A stretch of DNA of 64,000 nt from Megasphaera sp. (GTDB taxonomy: Bacteria; Bacillota; Negativicutes; Veillonellales; Megasphaeraceae): NCBI GenBank assembly GCA_022641375.1, contig JALCDF010000002.1:1-64000 (forward strand), read 5' to 3'. The notes beneath the pieces are model-generated. The model saw only the letters and a list, made by a program, of their open reading frames with translations, was not told the origin of the DNA and did no database searches. Below are positions 49,192-58,228 of this stretch, one piece after another. A program made the position numbers and the translations under genes. Each line of letters opens with the position of its first letter. The stretch's first letter is position 1.

Positions 49192-49746
49192 ATGAAATGT
49201 AAATATATCCCTGTTGTTGCCATGGCCGCTGTGTTGGGGTTATCCGCCTGTCCGGCAGCTGCTTTTGATTATACATTGTCAGTCGATGAGATTTCCGGAA
49301 GTTCCCTGACGGCATATGATACTGTTTATTTAGGTATGCCCCGCGGAGATTTCGATGCGAATTTTTCGGTGCTGACCGATTGGAAATTTTATGGAAATAC
49401 GACGGATACAATAGAAAAAGCAGAACGCTCGGTAACCGATGAAAATGGTACTGTCACCGAAGGAATCCTCATTGCGACGGATACGCCGGCAGCCGATGCG
49501 AAGGTGTTGGCATTTGATAATTATTTCAAGACCGGGAATCGGAAAATAGCCAAAGCAATCTATACCCGTCTGGTAGCTACCGTGTATTCCAATATGGAAT
49601 CGTTCCCGGCAAGCCAAAACGGTACGGCCGTCACGTGGATCCAGGATGATGTCACTATTGTCTGCTATTATGATGGCAAAAAAGACAGTGATGGAAATTA
49701 TATCGTATATATCCGTCGGTATAATAACCATCGGTTGAATGAGTGA
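49192..49746 (+). CDS. Hypothetical secreted protein
   Basis: Signal peptide MKCKYIPVVAMAAVLGLSACPAAAFDY; GGGAGGA SD; no family recognised. Confidence 0.65.
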   Translation: MKCKYIPVVAMAAVLGLSACPAAAFDYTLSVDEISGSSLTAYDTVYLGMPRGDFDANFSVLTDWKFYGNTTDTIEKAERSVTDENGTVTEGILIATDTPAADAKVLAFDNYFKTGNRKIAKAIYTRLVATVYSNMESFPASQNGTAVTWIQDDVTIVCYYDGKKDSDGNYIVYIRRYNNHRLNE

Positions 49747-49757
49747 GGATGTTGTAA

Positions 49758-49868
49758 AAGTAGTTGTTAGTTGTTGGTTGTTAGTTCTTGGAAAATGCGG
49801 TTGTTAGACAACAAAAATATTTTTCCAACAACCAAGAACGGCTCTTTCAACAACCAACAACCGCCTTT
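49758..49868. repeat. GTTGTTGG-type inverted-repeat element, copy 2
   Basis: GTTGTTAGTTGTTGGTTGTTAGTTCTTGGAAAATGCGG...TTTTTCCAACAACCAAGAACGGCTCTTTCAACAACCAACAACCGCC. Confidence 0.75.
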
Positions 49869-49974
49869 CAAAACAATGAATATTTGACAAGGAATCTCAG
49901 ATTGTATATAATATAGATGTGTCAATTTAACCTTTTGACCTTTAAAGTATACCTTGAAAGTTGAGGCGAGTAGT

Positions 49975-50835
49975 ATGAATAGAATCAAGACTGTTTTCCT
50001 GATGACGCTGATGGCGGTCATCCTGATGGCGATTGGTGGTGCCATAGGCGGCCGTAACGGGATCATCCTGATGTTTATCATTGCTATGGGCATGAACTTC
50101 TTTTCGTATTGGTTCAGTGATTCCATGGTATTGCGGGCCTATCATGCACAGCCGGTAGACGAATCTCATCCGTTATACCGGATTGTTGCTGATTTAGCGC
50201 AGCGGGCGCAGCTGCCGATGCCGCGGGTGTACATTATCCCTTCAGATATACCGAATGCTTTTGCCACCGGACGCAGCCCGTCCCATGCAGCCGTTGCGGC
50301 GACGCAGGGAATTTTGGAAATGCTCGATGAAGATGAAATCCGCGGCGTCCTGGCTCATGAAATGTCCCATGTCCTGCATTGGGATATCCTGATCAGTACG
50401 GTAGTGGCAACCTTTGCCAGTGCCATCTCCATGATTGCGAATATCGCGCAATGGACAGCTATCTTTGGCGGCGGCCGGGATGATGATGGCGACGGCGGTG
50501 GTAATATCGTATCCCTCCTGGTTACGATTATCGTAGCGCCGCTGGCAGCATCACTCATTCAGCTCGGTATTTCCCGGACGCGTGAATATATGGCCGATGA
50601 AGAAGGGGGCCGTATGATCGATGATCCCCTGGCACTGGCCAGAGCGTTGGCGAAAATCGATAATTACGCACACTATGGGGTATTGCAGGGCGCGACGAAG
50701 TCTACAGCGCATATGTGTATCATCAACCCGTTCAGTGGTGTACGGGGTTCGATGGCCAGCCTGTTCAGTACGCATCCGCCGACAGAAAAGCGGATTGAAC
50801 GGTTGCAGGAACTGGATCATAAATTACATGGATAA
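49975..50835 (+). CDS. htpX: Protease HtpX (M48)
   Basis: GVLAHEMSHVLHWDILISTV (HExxH), SRTREYMADEEGGRM, FSTHPPTEKRIERLQEL. Confidence 0.95.
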   Translation: MNRIKTVFLMTLMAVILMAIGGAIGGRNGIILMFIIAMGMNFFSYWFSDSMVLRAYHAQPVDESHPLYRIVADLAQRAQLPMPRVYIIPSDIPNAFATGRSPSHAAVAATQGILEMLDEDEIRGVLAHEMSHVLHWDILISTVVATFASAISMIANIAQWTAIFGGGRDDDGDGGGNIVSLLVTIIVAPLAASLIQLGISRTREYMADEEGGRMIDDPLALARALAKIDNYAHYGVLQGATKSTAHMCIINPFSGVRGSMASLFSTHPPTEKRIERLQELDHKLHG

Positions 50836-50878
50836 TAATTGAATGGACAACGGGGAAGCCCCTGGCGTCTATTCAGAG

Positions 50879-50917
50879 CAAACGGGACGGATGCAATGCG
50901 CATCCGTCCCGTTTAGG
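50879..50917 (+). terminator. Rho-independent terminator after htpX
   Basis: AACGGGACGGATGC-AATG-CGCATCCGTCCCGTTTA. Confidence 0.7.
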
Positions 50918-50940
50918 TTATGCTATAGCAGATATAAAAA

Positions 50941-50976
50941 ATAAGCAGACTTTCATGAAGAAAGTCTGCTTATTTG
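50941..50976 (-). terminator. Terminator hairpin downstream of the minus-strand tRNA cluster
   Basis: AAGCAGACTTTC-ATGAA-GAAAGTCTGCTTATTT. Confidence 0.7.
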
Positions 50977-50982
50977 CATGTC

Positions 50983-51059
50983 TGGTGACCCAGTAGGGAT
51001 TCGAACCCTAGACCCACAGCTTAGAAGGCTGTTGCTCTATCCAGCTGAGCTACTGAGTC
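50983..51059 (-). tRNA. tRNA-Arg (anticodon TCT)
   Basis: Reverse complement GACTCAGTAGCTCAGCTGGATAGAGCAACAGCCTTCTAAGCTGTGGGTCTAGGGTTCGAATCCCTACTGGGTCACCA. Confidence 0.95.
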
Positions 51060-51068
51060 AAAAAAAAA

Positions 51069-51142
51069 TGGAGCGGGTGATGGGAATCGAACCCACATAA
51101 CCAGCTTGGAAGGCTGGCGCTCTACCACTGAGCTACACCCGC
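51069..51142 (-). tRNA. tRNA-Gly (anticodon TCC)
   Basis: Reverse complement GCGGGTGTAGCTCAGTGGTAGAGCGCCAGCCTTCCAAGCTGGTTATGTGGGTTCGATTCCCATCACCCGCTCCA. Confidence 0.95.
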
Positions 51143-51152
51143 ATTTCGTATA

Positions 51153-51229
51153 TGGTCGGAGCAGCAGGATTCGAACCTGCGACCCCCTGGTCCCAAGCCA
51201 GGTGCGCTACCAAACTGCGCTATGCCCCG
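51153..51229 (-). tRNA. tRNA-Pro (anticodon TGG)
   Basis: Reverse complement CGGGGCATAGCGCAGTTTGGTAGCGCACCTGGCTTGGGACCAGGGGGTCGCAGGTTCGAATCCTGCTGCTCCGACCA. Confidence 0.95.
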
Positions 51230-51445
51230 CCAACAAAAAATATTATACCGTAATTGTGTGTATTTGTCAATATAAAAATAAATTCAGTCCTTGAATTACA
51301 TCAGGGAAGCAGTGTCATGGAGAAAGAATAAGCGATATGATGAGGGAATAGGCCTGGATGCATCAAAAGAATTGGGTATTTGACTTAAAAGTCATAGTAT
51401 GGGGGCATCTATGTGAAATAAATAACGAATACACATATGTTCATA

Positions 51446-51474
51446 TTGACAAAACATAATTACAATGTTAAAAT
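51446..51474 (+). promoter_or_regulatory. Strong sigma70-type promoter of the flavodoxin/cobalamin operon
   Basis: TTGACA (51446-51451), 17-nt spacer, TAAAAT (51469-51474). Confidence 0.7.
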
Positions 51475-51552
51475 TTTCACATAGATACATAAAAAGCATT
51501 ATTATATTGCTTATTAAGCATATGTTTGAATCAATGGAAAGGAAGCGCAGCA

Positions 51553-51981
51553 ATGATGAAGTACATCGTCTTATACTCAAGCCGGACCGGATTGACCAAG
51601 CGGATTGCCCGTTCTATCGCGGATGCCTTACCTGCAGGAACGCCCTGCCTTCCTGTATTGCAGGCGCCGGCAGATATCGCCTCCTATGATTGTCTGTTTT
51701 TGGGATGCTGGATGCATGCGGATGAACCGGATCAGATAGCCGATGAAGTACTGCATCAGATCAGGAACTCTCATCTGGCATTATTTGTATCCCTTCACGG
51801 TACGCTTTTTTCTGATACGATAGCCAAGAAGCTTCATCATATTGTCGAAAAACTACCGGATGGCATCGCGATAGAAGGCACTTTTATTACCTCCATGGAA
51901 GAGGATATGATTTCATCCGATGCAAATTTGGAATTTGCGAAGACGTTTGCCGAGAATACGCTGGATCGATTGGAACGGTAA
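51553..51981 (+). CDS. Flavodoxin family protein
   Basis: MMKYIVLYSSRTGLTKRIARSIADAL FMN-binding loop; DCLFLGCWMHADEPD; 143 aa. Confidence 0.82.
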   Translation: MMKYIVLYSSRTGLTKRIARSIADALPAGTPCLPVLQAPADIASYDCLFLGCWMHADEPDQIADEVLHQIRNSHLALFVSLHGTLFSDTIAKKLHHIVEKLPDGIAIEGTFITSMEEDMISSDANLEFAKTFAENTLDRLER

Positions 51982-52063
51982 TACGAAATAGTAATTGACG
52001 AAACGGAGCCCCTTGCCTATAATTGAAGAGACTAAGACGGTTAGGAAAAGGGAGTGTGCAATA

Positions 52064-53590
52064 GTGGTTCAATACATTATGTTGCAGGGAACGAGTTCTC
52101 ATGTCGGGAAAAGCATCATCGCTACGGCGTTATGCCGCATCTTTCATCAGGAAGGACGACAGGTTGTGCCTTTTAAAGCGCAGAATATGGCCTTGAACTC
52201 ATATGTGACCAGAGACGGACTGGAAATGGGGCGGGCTCAGGTTGCCCAGGCAGAAGCAGCAGGATTGGAACCACAGGTGGATATGAACCCCGTATTGCTG
52301 AAGCCGACGGGAAATAGTTGTTCCCAGGTGATCATACAGGGACGTCCGTTAGGTAATATGTCAGCACGGGAGTACCATATGGGGTATTCTCTCCGAGCCT
52401 TTTCTGCTGTGACGGCAGCGTTAGAGCGGTTAAAGAGCCGGTATGATACCCTGGTCATCGAAGGGGCCGGCAGCCCGGCAGAAGTGAATTTGAAGGACCA
52501 TGATATCGTCAATATGCGTGTCGCGAAGTATTTACAGGCGCCGGTACTGCTCGTTGCGGATATTGACCGGGGCGGTTCGCTGGCGGCCATTGTCGGCACT
52601 TTGGAACTGCTCGATGAAGAAGAACGAAATCTGGTAAAAGGATTGATTATCAATAAGTTTCGCGGGGATGTATCGCTGTTTCAGCCGGCGGTTGATTTCC
52701 TGGAAGAAAAGACAGGCAAACCCGTACTCGGTGTGGTGCCGTTCATTGAGAACCTGGGCATCGATGACGAAGATTCTGTTTCGCTGGAGGATAAACAAAG
52801 CCGGCCGGAACACAAAGCGCTGCGGATTGCAGTCATACAAGTGCCGAAAATCTCTAATTTCACTGATTTCGACAGCCTGGCTGCCGAACCGGATGTTTCC
52901 GTATATTATGTGCGTGACGATGAAGAATGGGGACAACCGGATCTGGTGATTTTGCCGGGCAGTAAAAATACGATAGAAGATATGGACTGGCTGCGCCAAA
53001 CCGGATTGGCTGACAGGATACAACATGCTGTGGAAGCCGGCATACCGCTGATCGGTATTTGCGGCGGCTATCAAATGCTGGGACGATATATCGCCGATCC
53101 GGAGCACAGTGAATCGGCAGAAGACCGGATAGAAGGACTGGATTTTTTGGATATGACAACACATTTTACGAGAGAAAAATTGACGTCCCAGGTAACTGCG
53201 GTATGTCGTGATTTACCTTTTCTGGGGCAGTCGATTACTGCCGGATCGTTGCAAGGATATGAAATACATATGGGGAAGTCTCATGTCCACGACGGCATTT
53301 GCCCGTTCATTGTAACCGAACGGCTGGGAAAGGCCTGCAAGGATATCAGTGGTGCCGCCCGCCGGGACGGGTTGGTATGGGGAACCTATATTCACGGTAT
53401 TTTCGACAATGATGCTTTTCGCCGGGCAGTCCTCAACGCCTTGCGTACGCATAAAGGACTGGACTCCGTGGCGACGGGATATCACTTCCACTGCGAAAAA
53501 GAGAAAAATTATGATCGGCTGGCCGATGTGGTGCGGCAGCATCTGCGCATGGATGTATTGCGTCGGATTATGGGTGGTGACAACGCATGA
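52064..53590 (+). CDS. cobQ: Cobyric acid synthase
   Basis: MLQGTSSHVGKSIIATALCRIFHQEG, VAPFKAQNMALNSYVT-like, LIGICGGYQMLG class I amidotransferase triad; GTG start at 52064. Confidence 0.96.
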   Translation: MVQYIMLQGTSSHVGKSIIATALCRIFHQEGRQVVPFKAQNMALNSYVTRDGLEMGRAQVAQAEAAGLEPQVDMNPVLLKPTGNSCSQVIIQGRPLGNMSAREYHMGYSLRAFSAVTAALERLKSRYDTLVIEGAGSPAEVNLKDHDIVNMRVAKYLQAPVLLVADIDRGGSLAAIVGTLELLDEEERNLVKGLIINKFRGDVSLFQPAVDFLEEKTGKPVLGVVPFIENLGIDDEDSVSLEDKQSRPEHKALRIAVIQVPKISNFTDFDSLAAEPDVSVYYVRDDEEWGQPDLVILPGSKNTIEDMDWLRQTGLADRIQHAVEAGIPLIGICGGYQMLGRYIADPEHSESAEDRIEGLDFLDMTTHFTREKLTSQVTAVCRDLPFLGQSITAGSLQGYEIHMGKSHVHDGICPFIVTERLGKACKDISGAARRDGLVWGTYIHGIFDNDAFRRAVLNALRTHKGLDSVATGYHFHCEKEKNYDRLADVVRQHLRMDVLRRIMGGDNA

Positions 53591-54546
53591 TTTCGACAAT
53601 AGGAGCTTTTTTGATTGATTTGATCATAGGCGATCCCCGCAGCCGGCTGCATCCGGTGGCCCTGATGGGAGCTTTGATTTCCTGGTTAGAAAAAAAATTT
53701 TATAGAAGCAAGTCTTCACATATTTCGCAGTTTTTTGGTGGTTTCCTCGTCGTGGCTATTGTCCTGCTGCTGGTATATGATGTGACGATGGGCATCCTGC
53801 TGGCACTGGATTATGTGCCCAACGGATATGTTGTTATCGGTATCAAAGCGATATTATTATCGTTCTTGATTTGTCCGCACAGCCTGGCTAAGGCAGGAAA
53901 TGCAATATATAAGTATCTCCGGCATGGACATATCCATATTGCCCGGACGGAGCTGGGCTGGATCGTCGGCCGTGATACAGATACGCTGAGCCAGCCGGAA
54001 ATCGTCAGGGCGACAGTAGAAACTGTTGCCGAAAATACGACGGACGGTATCGTATCGCCGCTGTTTTTCTTTGCCATCGGCGGATTGCCGCTGGCGGCGT
54101 TGTACAAGGCAGCCAATACATTGGATTCTATGATTGCATATAAGAATGATAAATATTTGTATTTTGGCCGTACGGCGGCACGGGTCGATGATATCCTCAA
54201 CTTCATCCCGGCCCGTATCACGGCGTTGCTATTCATCCTGGCGTCAGTTATTTGCCGCTATGATGCTCGTCATGCGTTTTCCATGATGTGGCGTGATGCG
54301 TCTAAGCATCCCAGCCCCAATGGCGGTTATGCGGAAGCGACGGTAGCCGGTGCGTTAGGAATCCGTTTGGGCGGACACAATACTTATTTTGGCAAAGATA
54401 CATTTCGGGCGTATATGGGTGATCCGGTGCATCCGCTGCGGCCTAATCATATCCGTGCCAGTATCTATTTGATGTATGTCGTGACGATCCTGGCAGTCGT
54501 GGTTACCGCATCCTGCCGCTGGCTGCTGGCCGGATTATGGAGTTAA
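53587..54546 (+). CDS. cbiB: Adenosylcobinamide-phosphate synthase CbiB
   Basis: LIDLIIGDPRSRLHPVALMGALI; GWIVGRDTDTLSQPEIVRATVETVAENTTDGIVSPLFF. Confidence 0.95.
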   Translation: MISTIGAFLIDLIIGDPRSRLHPVALMGALISWLEKKFYRSKSSHISQFFGGFLVVAIVLLLVYDVTMGILLALDYVPNGYVVIGIKAILLSFLICPHSLAKAGNAIYKYLRHGHIHIARTELGWIVGRDTDTLSQPEIVRATVETVAENTTDGIVSPLFFFAIGGLPLAALYKAANTLDSMIAYKNDKYLYFGRTAARVDDILNFIPARITALLFILASVICRYDARHAFSMMWRDASKHPSPNGGYAEATVAGALGIRLGGHNTYFGKDTFRAYMGDPVHPLRPNHIRASIYLMYVVTILAVVVTASCRWLLAGLWS

Positions 54547-55400
54547 TCGTCCGGGTTCCCGGTTCATGCGGTGAACTCATTCAGGGATATTGGCATCACG
54601 AGCCGTTTCTGGTTACCTGCCCTATCGGGCTGTATACGACGGTGACTGTTTCGGCAGGAGAGACGGTATGGGCAGATCTGGGGCCAAAAGCCTGTCAGGC
54701 CGTCCGCCATACGTTGACATATATCGGGGAAACGGAATTTCCATTTCGCTTATCTGTGTCCTCACAGCTGCCGCCGGGGAAGGGGATGGCTTCCAGCAGT
54801 GCGGATATCGGGGCGGTCATGATTGCGGTGGCCGCCGTTTTTGGTAAACGGCTGGAAGAAGAAGAGGTGGCCATGCTGGCAGCGGCTATCGAACCGACGG
54901 ATGGCGTGTTTTGCCGGGGAGTAGTCGCGATTCAATATGAGACGGGACGGATATTGCGCCGATATGGCCTGCTTCCGCCTATGCCCATTGCGATTTTTGA
55001 TACCGGCGGGACTATCGATACCATCGCTTTTCATGCGGCGCAGCATGATACGGGAATCCGTAATCGGAACCTGTGGGAGAATCCGGCACTGCATTTGCTC
55101 AACGGCAGGCTGACGCCGGAAACTATTGGGGCTGCCGCAACTGGCAGTGCCAGGGCCAATCAGCATATGATTTGCAAGAAAGAGCTGGAATCACTGATAA
55201 GTCTGTCGACAGCAGCTGGTGCAGCCGGCGTTTGTGTGGCTCACAGCGGCACCGTACTGGGCGTTTTGTTTTTCCCCGATACCGATGCAACGGCAATCCA
55301 TACGGTGGTTCGGTCCATCCAGAGGCAGCTGCCGGCCTTGACGTATCTGACGACGACAGCGCTGCAAAGCGGCGGTTGTATGATCGAATATCATGAGTAA
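54537..55400 (+). CDS. GHMP kinase, probable L-threonine kinase (PduX-like)
   Basis: VPGSCGELIQGYWHHEPFLVTCPIGLYTTVTV; LPPGKGMASSSADIGAV; within the cobalamin operon. Confidence 0.88.
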   Translation: MELIVRVPGSCGELIQGYWHHEPFLVTCPIGLYTTVTVSAGETVWADLGPKACQAVRHTLTYIGETEFPFRLSVSSQLPPGKGMASSSADIGAVMIAVAAVFGKRLEEEEVAMLAAAIEPTDGVFCRGVVAIQYETGRILRRYGLLPPMPIAIFDTGGTIDTIAFHAAQHDTGIRNRNLWENPALHLLNGRLTPETIGAAATGSARANQHMICKKELESLISLSTAAGAAGVCVAHSGTVLGVLFFPDTDATAIHTVVRSIQRQLPALTYLTTTALQSGGCMIEYHE

Positions 55401-55431
55401 TGTATACTATAATTGGATAGCAGGTGAATAG

Positions 55432-56505
55432 ATGAAATCACATCCGTTTGAACATGGTGGTAATATATATCAGGCCAGTCCCGCCGGGGGCTGGCTTGAT
55501 TTTAGTGCAAACATCAATCCGCTCGGATTATCGCCCCGGATCCGCCAGGCCATTGCCGGCGGGATAGATGGAATCGTCCATTATCCGGACCCGCAGGGGC
55601 ATCAATTAAAAACAGCATTGTCTCATTATTACCGCATCCCCTGCGAATCGATCGTATTGGGGAATGGGGCGGCTGAGCTTTTTTATATCTGGTTTCACAC
55701 ATTTCGCCCGCAGCGTACCTTAATTCCTGTACCGTCATTCAGTGAATATGAACGCGCTGCCATGGCCGGAGGGAGCCGGATTACTTTTTTGCAATTGCGG
55801 CCGGAAGATGGCTTTGCCATGCCATGGAAGCAATTGACAGCACAATGTGCTGCCGCTGATTGTCTGATTGTGGGCAATCCGAATAACCCGACGGCGAATT
55901 TATTAGCCCGGGACGATATGGAACGACTGGTCTGGCAGGCAAACCAGACAGCGACAATGGTACTGATCGATGAATCATTCCTGGACTTCCGAGTGGATCG
56001 GGAGCAGTATACAGCGATGCCGCTCGTATCGTCATATGATAATGTCATCGTGTTCCAGTCGCTGACCAAATTTTATGCTATCCCCGGATTACGGCTGGGT
56101 TTTGCCGTTGTGCCGCCTTCTCTGGCGCGGCAGATGGAGGGGCATAAAGATGTGTGGAATGTAAATTCACTGGCGCAGGCAGCCGGAACAGCGGCATTAC
56201 AGGACCGGGACTGGCAGGAACGTACCCGCCGGTTCGTTACCGCCGAAAAAGACTGGCTTTATCAGGAATTGTCATCCATCAAAGGCCTCCGGGTATATCC
56301 GCCGACAGTCAACTTTATCCTCTGGCAGGTGACAGAAGACAATATCTCTATGGAGAACGTGATAAAAAATTTACGGAGACATCGTATTTTAGTAAGGAGT
56401 TGTGCTAATTACCCGGGTTTAGATGACCACTACATACGGACAGCTGTACGCACCCATTCCGAAAATAAAATGTTTTTACAGGTTCTTTTGCAGACGGATA
56501 TTTAA
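55432..56505 (+). CDS. cobD: Threonine-phosphate decarboxylase (aminotransferase class I/II fold)
   Basis: HPFEHGGNIYQASPAGGWLDFSANINPLGLSPRI; NPNNPTANL; SLTKFYAIPGLRLGF PLP lysine. Confidence 0.92.
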   Translation: MKSHPFEHGGNIYQASPAGGWLDFSANINPLGLSPRIRQAIAGGIDGIVHYPDPQGHQLKTALSHYYRIPCESIVLGNGAAELFYIWFHTFRPQRTLIPVPSFSEYERAAMAGGSRITFLQLRPEDGFAMPWKQLTAQCAAADCLIVGNPNNPTANLLARDDMERLVWQANQTATMVLIDESFLDFRVDREQYTAMPLVSSYDNVIVFQSLTKFYAIPGLRLGFAVVPPSLARQMEGHKDVWNVNSLAQAAGTAALQDRDWQERTRRFVTAEKDWLYQELSSIKGLRVYPPTVNFILWQVTEDNISMENVIKNLRRHRILVRSCANYPGLDDHYIRTAVRTHSENKMFLQVLLQTDI

Positions 56506-56751
56506 AATTTAATACGAATATAAATGGATATCTTAATCTTATACCATAATAATTAGATTTATGTTAAAAAAATCACATAATTATTAAAATAACATTAGAA
56601 TTGGATTAGAATTACATTAAAAGAGGGCTAAACAGGTGATTTATTGTTATGATTATGTTACAATGATGATATAAATTAATTAATTTAATTTATACTGTTT
56701 TTATTCCTTATGAATTTTTGTAAAATTCAAAAATGATGGGAGGAAAGTCAT

Positions 56752-58080
56752 ATGGGAGAAAAAAATGGTAGTAGAACGGTTGCAATTGGTTTAATGCTCT
56801 TTGCGTTGTTCTTCGGTGCCGGTAACTTGATATTCCCGGCTTCTATGGGACAAAACGCGGGCAGTAATGTATGGTGGGCCGTCATCGGCTTCGTCATTAC
56901 GGGTGTCAGCTTGCCTGTACTGGGTGTATTGGCTATGGGCTATTCCGGTTGTAAGAACCTGGAAGAATTAGCCGGACGGGCACATCCGAAATTTGGTCTT
57001 TTCTTCTGCGTTATTTCGTATTTGACAATCGGGCCGTTCTTCGCGACGCCTCGTACCGGATCCGTTTCCTATGAAATCGCCGTACGTCCGTTCCTGGGCG
57101 ACGGTGCCAGTTATGGAATCATGGTAGGGTTCATGGTCCTGTTCTTTGCGATTTCGTATTGGCTTTCGGCAACACCGCAAAAGCTGGTTGACCGTATTGG
57201 TAAAATTTTGACTCCGGCGTTACTTTTAGTTATATTGCTCTTAATTGTTAAATCTTTGATTACGCCGATGGGGGATCCACAGGTCCCGACAGCTCATTAT
57301 GCTACCAGCACGCTGGCAGCCGTACAAGGGTTCCTCGATGGGTACAACACGATGGATGCCATCGCGTCCCTGGTATTCTCCCTGCTGGTTATTGATGCCG
57401 TAAAAGAAGATGGCATTACTGATCCGAAAGGCATTACTAAGGAAGTATTCAAGGCTGGACTTATTGCCGGTGCCTGCCTGGGATTCGTTTACATCTTCAT
57501 TTCGTATCTGGGCGCTACCAGTGTTCCGGCTATCGGCATGCAGGATACAGGGGCTCCGGTATTATCGCTTAGTGCTATGGTCTTGTTCGGCAATGTTGGG
57601 GCACTTATCCTGGCAGTCATCGTATTACTGGCTTGCTTGTCCACCAGTGTCGGCCTGATTACATCCAATGCTGTGTATTTCAATGATCTCGTTGGTCATC
57701 TGACGTACAAACAATGGGTTGCCGTATTTACACTGATTTCCTTTGGTGTCGCATTATTCGGTTTGAAGACCATCATTTCCGCAGCTATTCCGGTATTGAT
57801 GTTCATTTATCCGCTGATTATCTCTACGATTATCCTGACGTTCCTGCATAATCTGTTTGGCGGACGTCAATGTGTATGGGCCTGGACGACAGCATTTACG
57901 TTTGTTCCGGCATTGGTCACTGGTTTCCAGACTGCAAAAGTCTCGTTGGGACCAATCGATACATTCTTCCAGAGTGTACCGCTGGCAGAATATGGTATGA
58001 GCTGGTTGTGCTTCACGATTGCAGGTTTCGTTATCGGCTTGATTTGGAAAGCAGCCGTACATGAAAAAGAAGCCGCCTGA
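56752..58080 (+). CDS. brnQ: Branched-chain amino acid transport system II carrier protein
   Basis: IGLMLFALFFGAGNLIFPASMGQNAG; 12 TM; YFNDLVGHLTYKQWV. Confidence 0.95.
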   Translation: MGEKNGSRTVAIGLMLFALFFGAGNLIFPASMGQNAGSNVWWAVIGFVITGVSLPVLGVLAMGYSGCKNLEELAGRAHPKFGLFFCVISYLTIGPFFATPRTGSVSYEIAVRPFLGDGASYGIMVGFMVLFFAISYWLSATPQKLVDRIGKILTPALLLVILLLIVKSLITPMGDPQVPTAHYATSTLAAVQGFLDGYNTMDAIASLVFSLLVIDAVKEDGITDPKGITKEVFKAGLIAGACLGFVYIFISYLGATSVPAIGMQDTGAPVLSLSAMVLFGNVGALILAVIVLLACLSTSVGLITSNAVYFNDLVGHLTYKQWVAVFTLISFGVALFGLKTIISAAIPVLMFIYPLIISTIILTFLHNLFGGRQCVWAWTTAFTFVPALVTGFQTAKVSLGPIDTFFQSVPLAEYGMSWLCFTIAGFVIGLIWKAAVHEKEAA

Positions 58081-58119
58081 TCTTAACGATTGCCTTTTGC
58101 TGTAATGTATGAGTGGTTG

Positions 58120-58153
58120 CCCCCTTCCGAGGTATCGGGAGGGGGTTTTGCTA
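58120..58153 (+). terminator. Rho-independent terminator after brnQ
   Basis: CCCCCTTCCGA-GGTA-TCGGGAGGGGGTTTTG. Confidence 0.82.
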
Positions 58154-58228
58154 TGGCTGCTGCTACCGGCCGGGATTGACATACATGGTATAATAATATA
58201 GGTTTTCAAACAAAAGAAGGTAATATGT

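Noticed and set aside
47438-49868. CRISPR-like array suggested by repeated GTTGTTGG/CAACAACC units
   Set aside because: Units are 7-nt direct repeats within two hairpin elements, with no unique spacers and no cas genes nearby.
51230-52064. Cobalamin riboswitch ahead of the cob operon
   Set aside because: No B12-box-like GCCACTG core or matching helices seen by eye; only a sigma70-type promoter and short AT-rich leader. An Rfam scan would be decisive.
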